Part shown: in pieces, positions 7,180-12,237 of the stretch
How the letters are laid out: every line of letters starts with the position of its first letter
How positions within the stretch are numbered: position 1 is the first letter of the stretch
NCBI GenBank assembly: GCA_015259305.1
Contig: JABZGO010000033.1
Location: forward strand, 1 to 12,237
Source: Alloprevotella tannerae
GTDB taxonomy: Bacteria; Bacteroidota; Bacteroidia; Bacteroidales; Bacteroidaceae
Length of the DNA stretch: 12,237 bases
Direction of reading: 5' to 3'
The notes under the pieces: generated by a model
The model's database searches: none
What the model was told of the DNA's origin: nothing
What the model saw: only the letters and a program-made list of their open reading frames with translations
Made by a program: the position numbers and the translations under genes

Positions 7180-7935
7180 CTATTTCGTGGGCGCACAAGC
7201 CGCAATGGCCGCGCGGATTTCCTCCCAATGCGTCGCCAAAGCCTGCATAGAAGGAAAGAGCAAGTTCGCCCCTCTCTCCCGCAAAGCCTCATCCGGCAGC
7301 GGTCCCGTGTTGACAGCAATGGTAAAAATGCCCGCTTTGACGGCCGCTTCGACGCCCAAGGGCGCATTTTCCACCACCAAGGCCTGATTCGGCTGAAGCG
7401 AAGTACGCTTAAGACCGCACAAGTAAGGGTCCGGCGCCGGTTTTCCTTGCGTATAATCCTTGCAGGATACGATTAAATCAGCGCGAAACACGTTTGGGAA
7501 AGCCGTTTGCAAGCGTTCGCGCAACGAGCGTTGCCCACTCCCCGTTACGACCACCCGCTGCAGACCATCGCGGCCCACTTTTTCCAACATTTCCGCTGCG
7601 CCGAGCATCCTTTTCGGCTGCGGTAGCGCATTGAAGCGTCGGCGTTTTTCCGTATAAATCGTTTCCAATTCCTCCGCCGTTGCTTGTCGTTGATGCGTGC
7701 GCTCCATCAGCGTGTTAATCATCAGCGTAGAAGTGCAACCCTCCAGCGTATACGGCTCATCAGGCAGCATTTCCAAGTCGTAAGCCGCCGCCGTCGCCTG
7801 CCAAGATTCATTGTGGAGGCGCATCGAATCAAAGAGTACGCCATCCATATCAAAAAGCACGGCCTCCGGAGCCAATTGCTCGAAGCCGTGATCTTTCAGA
7901 TAGTTTTGTATAGCTTGTATATAATCGTTCATCAT
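7180..7935 (-). CDS. HAD-superfamily (subfamily IA) phosphatase / beta-phosphoglucomutase-like hydrolase
   Basis: A complete 251-residue cytoplasmic HAD hydrolase. Motif I is FDMDGVLFDS with nucleophile Asp29 and general acid/base Asp31. A helical cap follows (about 40-110). Motif II is VVVTGSG with Thr131, motif III is the GKPAPDPY lysine Lys165, and motif IV is VVENAPLGVEAA with Glu189. The EN in motif IV, where many relatives have ED or DD, still supplies one acidic magnesium ligand. The family includes beta-phosphoglucomutases and sugar-phosphate phosphatases; the substrate cannot be read from sequence. Two adjacent ATGs (7935 and 7932) can serve as start. The gene follows pgi by 81 bp with no promoter or terminator recognised between them, so co-transcription with pgi and a role on sugar phosphates are reasonable inferences. 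Confidence 0.92.
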   Translation of the reverse strand: MMNDYIQAIQNYLKDHGFEQLAPEAVLFDMDGVLFDSMRLHNESWQATAAAYDLEMLPDEPYTLEGCTSTLMINTLMERTHQRQATAEELETIYTEKRRRFNALPQPKRMLGAAEMLEKVGRDGLQRVVVTGSGQRSLRERLQTAFPNVFRADLIVSCKDYTQGKPAPDPYLCGLKRTSLQPNQALVVENAPLGVEAAVKAGIFTIAVNTGPLPDEALRERGANLLFPSMQALATHWEEIRAAIAACAPTK

Positions 7936-7980
7936 TCTTACTTGAGCAGCGTCGCCTTGCGTTTCGCCGCGACATCGGCC

Positions 7981-7995
7981 TCCGGCGATGCCGGA
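7981..7995. repeat. Short GC-rich hairpin between pgi and the HAD gene
   Basis: TCCGGC (7981-7986) pairs with GCCGGA (7990-7995) around a GAT loop. It lies in the 81-bp pgi-HAD gap. No T-run follows on either strand, so it is not a canonical terminator. It could stabilise or process a shared transcript. Confidence 0.35.
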
Positions 7996-8016
7996 AGTCG
8001 ATCATCAGCGATGCTG

Positions 8017-9369
8017 TTAAGCTTCTTTTTTCAGTCGTTCGCGGATTGCTTCGCTTTCCGCCTCATAACCGGGTTTGGATAGCAAAGCAAACATATTCTT
8101 CTTATAAGCCTCCACGCCCGGCTGATTGAATGGATTCACGCCGAGTACGTTTCCACTGATGCCGCAACCCAATTCAAAGAAGTAAATGAGTTGTCCCAAA
8201 TAATAAGCGTCCAAACGCGGGAGGACGATGCGAATATTCGGAACGCCGCCATCTACGTGAGCAATCTGCGTGCCCAATTCAGCCATCCTGTTCACCTCAT
8301 CTATGCGCTTACCCGCCAAGAAATTGAGACCATCGAGGTTCTCTTCGTCGTGCGGGAAGCGGAGTTCGTGCTCACTCTGTTCCACAGAGATCACCGTTTC
8401 AAAGATTGTGCGCTCACCCTCTTGCAACCATTGCCCCATAGAGTGCAAATCGGTCGTAAAATCTACGGCAGCCGGGAAGATACCTTTCAGTTCCTTACCC
8501 TCACTCTCCCCGTAGAGTTGCTTCCACCACTCATTCATGAAGTGCAGTTTCGGTTGAAAATTGGCCAGCACCTCAATCTTTTTCCCGCCGGCGTAGAGCA
8601 AATTGCGCACGGCAGCATATTGCTCCGCGATGTTCTCAGCATAAGGCGCTTCGGCCGCATGTTTTTCCATATCGGCCGCACCTTTCACGAGCAAATCTAT
8701 GTCAAAGCCCGCGCAAGCAATGGGCAGGAGACCCACCGGTGTCAATACGCTGAAGCGGCCGCCCACATTGTCGGGGATAACGTAACTCTTATAGCCTTCT
8801 TTGTCGGCCGTTGTGCGTGCAGCTCCCTTTTTCGCATCCGTGATGGCCACGATCACGCGGCGCGCCGTCTCCTTGCCGCGTTCTTCCTCGCACAAACTGC
8901 GCAAGAGGCGAAAGGCTAGTGCCGTTTCCGTCGTCGTTCCCGACTTTGAAATATTGATTACGCCAAAGCGGCGACCTTTCAAGTAAGCCAAAAGTTCAGC
9001 GAGATAATCCTCACCAATGTTGTTTCCCGCAAAGAGGATGTTCGGATTTTCACCTTTATTCGTCAGCCACGCAAAGGAGTTGCCCAAAGCCTCGATCACA
9101 GCGCGTGCACCGAGATAAGAGCCGCCGATGCCGGCCACGACGATTGTATCACATTCGCGGCGCAACGTATCGGCCGTCGTTTTGATGTCTTGTAAAAATT
9201 CCGGTGTCAAACTTGATGGCAAATGGAGCCAGCCTAAGAAGTCGCTGCCCTTTCTTGTTCCATCTTCCAGCGCTTTGTGCGCCGCCTTCGTTTGTTTTTC
9301 CATCCCTTCCACAGCTCCTTCTGCTAAAAAGCAAGCCGCTTTCCGAATATCAAGTTTTATCATTTCCAT
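8017..9369 (-). CDS. pgi: Glucose-6-phosphate isomerase
   Basis: A complete 450-residue phosphoglucose isomerase of the short form found in Bacteroidetes and Firmicutes. It interconverts glucose 6-phosphate and fructose 6-phosphate in glycolysis and gluconeogenesis, in the cytoplasm. The sugar-phosphate loop SKSGTTTET is present. The first family signature is DNVGGRFS (200-207). The probable catalytic Glu290 sits in [10 protein letters not shown], and the second signature [13 protein letters not shown] ends at Lys424. The ATG at 9369 is used because it follows the promoter by a ~19-nt leader; an in-frame ATG at 9363 (the M of MEM) is an alternative two codons in. The leader (AAAGATAAAG) is purine-rich but has no strong Shine-Dalgarno site. 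The HAD phosphatase gene follows. Confidence 0.98.
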   Translation of the reverse strand: MEMIKLDIRKAACFLAEGAVEGMEKQTKAAHKALEDGTRKGSDFLGWLHLPSSLTPEFLQDIKTTADTLRRECDTIVVAGIGGSYLGARAVIEALGNSFAWLTNKGENPNILFAGNNIGEDYLAELLAYLKGRRFGVINISKSGTTTETALAFRLLRSLCEEERGKETARRVIVAITDAKKGAARTTADKEGYKSYVIPDNVGGRFSVLTPVGLLPIACAGFDIDLLVKGAADMEKHAAEAPYAENIAEQYAAVRNLLYAGGKKIEVLANFQPKLHFMNEWWKQLYGESEGKELKGIFPAAVDFTTDLHSMGQWLQEGERTIFETVISVEQSEHELRFPHDEENLDGLNFLAGKRIDEVNRMAELGTQIAHVDGGVPNIRIVLPRLDAYYLGQLIYFFELGCGISGNVLGVNPFNQPGVEAYKKNMFALLSKPGYEAESEAIRERLKKEA

Positions 9370-9394
9370 CTTTATCTTTTGTTTAGAATCAGCG

Positions 9395-9425
9395 CAAAGT
9401 TACGCAATTTGTAGCGAAATGCAAA
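9395..9425 (-). promoter_or_regulatory. Bacteroidetes-type promoter of pgi
   Basis: On the minus strand TTTG (9425-9422), a 19-nt spacer and TAACTTTG (9402-9395) match both consensus elements exactly. The distance to the pgi ATG gives a leader of about 19 nt. Confidence 0.82.
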
Positions 9426-9501
9426 GCAACGCACCCATACTTTGACACCGGCCGCGCAAGGCTTAAAAATGAAAAATACCCACTTTTGGCGATGCGACAA
9501 A

Positions 9502-9533
9502 TTTCCGAATGGCGAGAAATAGGCCTAACTTTG
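9502..9533 (+). promoter_or_regulatory. Bacteroidetes-type promoter of the small membrane-protein gene
   Basis: TTTC (9502-9505), a 20-nt spacer and TAACTTTG (9526-9533) fit the consensus with one mismatch in the -33 box. The start would fall near 9540, about 23 nt before the ATG at 9563. It diverges from the pgi promoter, with the two -7 boxes about 125 bp apart. Confidence 0.65.
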
Positions 9534-9562
9534 CAAAAGTTAAACGCAAGATTAGAAATTAT

Positions 9563-9784
9563 ATGTTACCAAGAAAATATATTTTACATTTCAAATCATC
9601 GCTGGCCCTGATCGGATTGGCTATGCTTTTCACCGCCTTTCTGTCGGTGACCATGCGTTTTGTGTCGACGCCGCCTACTGAAGAGTCGTCGACCACTGAT
9701 GAATATGACCAATCGGCGCCGTGTGCTGATGCGCGTGCTGTGGGTGCATTCACCCCGTCCTCGCCTCCGGCGGATGGCAACTGA
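9563..9784 (+). CDS. Small single-span membrane protein of unknown function
   Basis: I do not recognise this gene. It would encode 73 residues: a basic N-terminus (MLPRKYILHFK), one hydrophobic span at about residues 13-30 (LALIGLAMLFTAFLSVT), then a tail rich in Ser, Thr, Pro and acidic residues with a single Cys. By the positive-inside rule the tail should lie outside the cytoplasmic membrane; alternatively the span is an uncleaved or cleaved signal sequence. A start at ATG 9563 is favoured because a -7 box lies 30 bp upstream, whereas the in-frame ATG at 9509 precedes that box. Support comes from the promoter, the membrane-protein-like composition and a terminator downstream, although the terminator is 220 bp away. 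It may be a real small protein or the open part of a longer RNA gene. Confidence 0.5.
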   Translation: MLPRKYILHFKSSLALIGLAMLFTAFLSVTMRFVSTPPTEESSTTDEYDQSAPCADARAVGAFTPSSPPADGN

Positions 9785-10005
9785 CATGCCGATACTTTCG
9801 GCCGGTACCACGCGCTGAAGCGTAGACTTTGCCGGCAAATCGAAGTTGTATTTGTTTAAATATGATGTGTGGCGCGAGCAAAAGAGCGCTGTCTGATGCC
9901 GCCGCGGCCCACCGGCCGCTGACGCGAAGTGGAAAACGCGTGTGCATCTCAACAACTCACAGAACTTAGTCTTCATTTTTCACCGCTCTAAGGTTTGCGC
10001 ATTGT
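9785..10005 (+). other. Hairpin-rich stretch before a strong terminator: 3' UTR or candidate small RNA
   Basis: This 221-bp stretch has no convincing gene but carries several short inverted repeats. GCGGCC/GGCCGC around CACC (9904-9919) is the clearest, followed by ACGCG/CGCGT (9922-9941) and GCGC/GCGC (9872-9889). It ends directly in the terminator at 10006. It could be the long 3' UTR of the small gene, a processed 3' small RNA or an independent RNA. A near-match to a -7 box, TAGACTTTG (9823-9831), has one base too many between TA and TTTG. No known RNA family was recognised. Confidence 0.3.
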
Positions 10006-10043
10006 GCCTCCTATGTCTTCGCGACGTAGGAGGCGCGCTTTTT
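10006..10043 (+). terminator. Strong rho-independent terminator
   Basis: GCCTCCTATGTC (10006-10017) pairs with GACGTAGGAGGC (10023-10034), 12 pairs including one T-G wobble, around the loop TTCGC. GCGCTTTTT follows. The T-run is only on the plus strand, so some plus-strand transcript ends here; the only annotated candidate is the one from the promoter at 9502-9533. Confidence 0.85.
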
Positions 10044-10110
10044 CAGTCTGCAACGATTGGTTTTCTATCCCACGCCGCCCCATTTGTAAAGGCCGCTCTC
10101 CCGCCTGCGA

Positions 10111-10208
10111 CCTTTTTTATCACGAGAAAAAAGGTTTGCGCTCACGATGAAAAGACTGTGCGCTCACGAGAAAAAAGGTTTACGCTCGTGATGAAAAACG
10201 CCGCCGGC
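10111..10208. repeat. 22-bp tandem repeat with nested inverted repeats
   Basis: Three 22-bp units lie at 10121-10142, 10143-10164 and 10165-10186, with a degenerate fourth at 10187-10208. Each of the first three begins CACGA and ends CGCT. Units 1 and 3 differ at one base (CACGAGAAAAAAGGTTTRCG plus CT); unit 2 has a different core (ATGAAAAGACTGTG), so an alternation similar to the 21-bp array is seen. CCTTTTTT (10111-10118) just before unit 1 pairs with AAAAAAGG (10127-10134) inside it, and TCACGAG (10164-10170) pairs with CTCGTGA (10185-10191). No spacers are present. Confidence 0.8.
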
Positions 10209-10226
10209 CCTGTTTCGTCGTTTTTC
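10193..10226. repeat. Inverted repeat, possible weak terminator
   Basis: GAAAAACG (10193-10200) pairs with CGTTTTTC (10219-10226) across 18 nt. The A-stem/T-stem layout could act as a bidirectional terminator, including for the minus-strand surface-protein gene that ends at 10419, but the loop is long and the stem AT-rich. Confidence 0.25.
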
Positions 10227-10418
10227 TTCCAAGTCCAATTACACAAAAAGTACGGTGCGTGTTGCGCTACTCAAATGTGGGTAGCAGAAAAATAAATCGA
10301 AAAGCAATGGAGCAGAGCGGGCGTGATGAAGAGGGTGGGTGGTTGCATACAAATCTTAGAGCTTGTCGGCAAACGGCGGGGGCGGTGTCATCGCTGCAGC
10401 ATCGGCCGCTTTCCAAGG
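10227..10418. other. Gene-free stretch downstream of the surface-protein gene
   Basis: I see no gene or strong signal here. A 5-bp inverted repeat GCTAC/GTAGC lies near 10265-10285 without a following T-run. The short frames crossing it overlap the antisense of the surface-protein gene or have no recognisable composition. Confidence 0.5.
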
Positions 10419-12237
10419 TCAGTGGTACGCGCGCATTGGCCGAACTTTGGACGCGCGGGGAAAGCACCGAAGCGAGGCTTCCGGATGCAAATCTTCCGCG
10501 CCGGAGACCTCCGTCGAACTCTCGCCGAGCGGGGCGTTGATTTGTCGGGTGGCCGTATAGACGCGCACGAAGTCGATGCCGTCTAAACGGACGGGGCGGC
10601 GCTGCGCATCGATCGCGTCGTCGATATTAAAGGAGTTGGCCGCGCGGTCATTGTTAGGTTTGTTGTCAACATAGCCCCATCGCAGGAAGAAACCCAACCA
10701 TTGTCCGCCGCCGGCGCCCACTAAGAAACGATTGGGCGGAAGCAGTGTGCCCGAAAAATGGAGCGGCGAGGCGAGCCAGCGGGGGAAATAATGCTGCGTA
10801 TGGTAGGCATTGTTCGTCACTACGCCTTGGTTGCCGCGATTGTCAGACCACGTGATGGCGCCTTCGGTCGTCCGCGTGTAATGCAGGGCATAAGCGTAAT
10901 CCACGCGGCCCACACTGTCTTCATCGGCGCTGCCTCGCAGTTCGTACCATTGATCATCGGGTAGGCCGTTGCGATTGTCGTCGCGCGAAACCATCACAAT
11001 GCCCGGCTCACTTGCGCCGCCGAGCGCGGCCCATTGGGGATCGGCCGAGGCAAAGGAGTTGCCGGCGATGTAAAGGTCGTTCTCCCCGTGAATATTCGCG
11101 ACGCGGTGATCGAAATGAAAGGTGAGGTAGCCGCCATATCCGCCCAAACTGACGAGTCCCCGCGCATTGTTGGCCAAAGCTGCGGTACACTTCGCCGCCA
11201 TACTGCGCGCATCGTCGCCCGAGACGTAGGCCGGGAGCAGATTCACAAACTGGCCGGGGGCAGGCACGTATTCGTCGACCGCTTGCAGGTAGCGACTATC
11301 CGTCTGCTGAGACGGCGGCGGCCCGATCTCCGCCCTGCGCGGCACAAAAGCGGCGTGCGCGGGAATATCGCCCGCTTGTACGCGCCAATCGAAGCGCCCA
11401 TCGGCGTGGAAATGTAGGAGTTCGCCACTCGCAACAAAATTCTTCGCATCCATAATATAGAAGTCCTTGGCGCGCGGATTGACCTTGATGCCATAAGGCA
11501 TCTTCACGCTGCGCAAGTCCGGTGCATCGAAAAGCGTCGTCGAGAGTCGCCGGTGCGTGCGCACATCAAAGAGCCCGTAATCCACGTGGTTGACCTGTCC
11601 GGCAGCGTCCCAGCGAACGCCGATAAAGTAGAGCGAGTCGCCAACAAGGTCCAAATCGGACACGGCTTCGTCGAAGACCTCCGCCACCCGATACGCGCCG
11701 ACGGCATCCGGACGCAAGCAATACAGGCGCGGCGGCACGTCAGCGTAATTGCCGCGCGTCGTGACCCAGACTTGACCATAGCGGTCCGTGCGGCAGCGGT
11801 GCGGGTTCAGGCCTACGGTGAGGCGGCTCGTCACGCGGAACGTCGCCAAATCAATGACGCTTAACGTGTTGTCATACAAAGGCGCGCGATAGCCACCACT
11901 GTTGGCCACCAATAATTGTCCGCTTGCGATGGCCATTTCTTCCGGTTGCGGGCCTACGACGACGGAATCTACTTTGCGGAATGTGCGTCGGTCGATCTTA
12001 TACACGCGCCCTAAGGGCGTGCGCGTTGCAGGGTCGAGCGGGCCGACAAAGGAGGAGACATAAGCAAAGCCGCCGGAGAAGACCACATTGCGGCAGTTGG
12101 GCACTTCTATTTGCGCCAATTTATTCCCCTTATCCGCCTGGCAGACGACGATTTTGTGAGAAGCGTTGATCACTAACCAGAGTTGGTTCTCTACGACCTG
12201 CACATCGTTGCCCACATCGCCGAGTTCTTTGACCTCG
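10419..12237 (-). CDS. Surface protein: DUF5074/YncE/BtuG-like beta-propeller plus C-terminal domain (5' end outside window)
   Basis: 605 residues of a larger protein are visible; numbering here starts at the window edge. The frame is open through the edge (residues EVKELGDVGNDVQVVE), so the GTG at 12215 is an internal valine and the signal peptide is missing. Residues 1 to about 305 form YncE-like propeller blades with typical phrases: CRNVVFSGGFAYVSSFVGP, GPQPEEMAIASGQLLVANSGGY and MPYGIKVNPRAKDFYIMDAKN. This resembles the Bacteroides DUF5074 family and BtuG, a surface lipoprotein that captures vitamin B12 and works with the TonB-dependent transporter BtuB. From about 320 a second domain follows, with NLLPAYVSGDD and DDNRNGLPDDQWYEL (from residue 419), a possible calcium site by its D-x-N-x-N-G spacing. 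It ends at STEVSGAEDLH, after which ~21 basic residues appear to be an extra tail. Ligand unknown; corrinoid binding is inference. Confidence 0.8.
   Translation of the reverse strand, partial: EVKELGDVGNDVQVVENQLWLVINASHKIVVCQADKGNKLAQIEVPNCRNVVFSGGFAYVSSFVGPLDPATRTPLGRVYKIDRRTFRKVDSVVVGPQPEEMAIASGQLLVANSGGYRAPLYDNTLSVIDLATFRVTSRLTVGLNPHRCRTDRYGQVWVTTRGNYADVPPRLYCLRPDAVGAYRVAEVFDEAVSDLDLVGDSLYFIGVRWDAAGQVNHVDYGLFDVRTHRRLSTTLFDAPDLRSVKMPYGIKVNPRAKDFYIMDAKNFVASGELLHFHADGRFDWRVQAGDIPAHAAFVPRRAEIGPPPSQQTDSRYLQAVDEYVPAPGQFVNLLPAYVSGDDARSMAAKCTAALANNARGLVSLGGYGGYLTFHFDHRVANIHGENDLYIAGNSFASADPQWAALGGASEPGIVMVSRDDNRNGLPDDQWYELRGSADEDSVGRVDYAYALHYTRTTEGAITWSDNRGNQGVVTNNAYHTQHYFPRWLASPLHFSGTLLPPNRFLVGAGGGQWLGFFLRWGYVDNKPNNDRAANSFNIDDAIDAQRRPVRLDGIDFVRVYTATRQINAPLGESSTEVSGAEDLHPEASLRCFPRASKVRPMRAYH

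Noticed and set aside
8191..8919. Plus-strand open frame of 242 codons
   Set aside because: It lies wholly antisense to pgi, whose family signatures are unmistakable; it is a codon-bias shadow.
9509..9562. Longer start for the small membrane protein at ATG 9509
   Set aside because: It lies upstream of the -7 box at 9526-9533; the ATG at 9563 gives a normal leader and a standard basic N-terminus before the span.
9942..10295. Plus-strand open frame of 117 codons
   Set aside because: It runs through the strong terminator at 10006-10043 and across the 22-bp repeat array, has no promoter, and shows no recognisable domain.
10259..10586. Overlapping plus-strand frames of 60-90 codons
   Set aside because: They are mostly antisense to the end of the surface-protein gene and Arg-rich, as expected for shadows in GC-rich coding DNA.
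12213..12215. GTG at 12215 as the start of the surface protein
   Set aside because: The frame stays open to the window edge, and the upstream residues (EVKELGD) continue the first propeller blade, so this is an internal valine codon.

Overview
The window looks like chromosome from a member of the Bacteroidales with roughly balanced base composition, perhaps Porphyromonadaceae-like; the genus cannot be fixed from sequence alone. Three signs support this. (i) Three promoters carry the identical -7 box TAACTTTGC, which fits the Bacteroidetes consensus TAnnTTTG and not a classical sigma70 -10 box. (ii) Leaders are short and AT-rich and lack clear Shine-Dalgarno sequences. (iii) The gene families are typical of Bacteroidales: a large alpha-2-macroglobulin, an Mfd with a Bacteroides-style N-terminus, a short-form glucose-6-phosphate isomerase followed by a HAD phosphatase, and a DUF5074/YncE/BtuG-like surface propeller.

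Layout from left to right. 1-1590 (+) is the 3' part of an alpha-2-macroglobulin gene, closed by a strong hairpin terminator. A gene-free stretch follows, carrying a four-copy 21-bp tandem repeat (1836-1919). A Fic-family AMP-transferase gene (2189-3505, +) comes next; its promoter is overlaid by three ATTGGAAAG half-sites. The Fic gene converges on mfd (3611-7042, -), and a terminator oriented for mfd lies between them. Upstream of mfd on the same strand are a HAD phosphatase (7180-7935) and pgi (8017-9369); pgi has a textbook promoter and probably drives the HAD gene. Divergent from pgi is a short gene for a 73-residue single-span membrane protein, followed by a hairpin-rich stretch and a strong terminator (10006-10043). 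A gene-poor stretch with a 22-bp tandem repeat follows. The window ends with the 3' part of a two-domain surface protein on the minus strand (10419 to beyond 12237).

Functionally this is mostly housekeeping (DNA repair coupling, upper glycolysis) interleaved with cell-envelope proteins (macroglobulin, surface propeller) and one post-translational modifier (Fic). No mobile element, tRNA, rRNA or CRISPR array is visible. The least ordinary parts are the regulatory architecture in front of the Fic gene, the two tandem-repeat arrays with internal inverted symmetry, the unrecognised small membrane protein with its structured downstream region, and the propeller protein with a second C-terminal domain.
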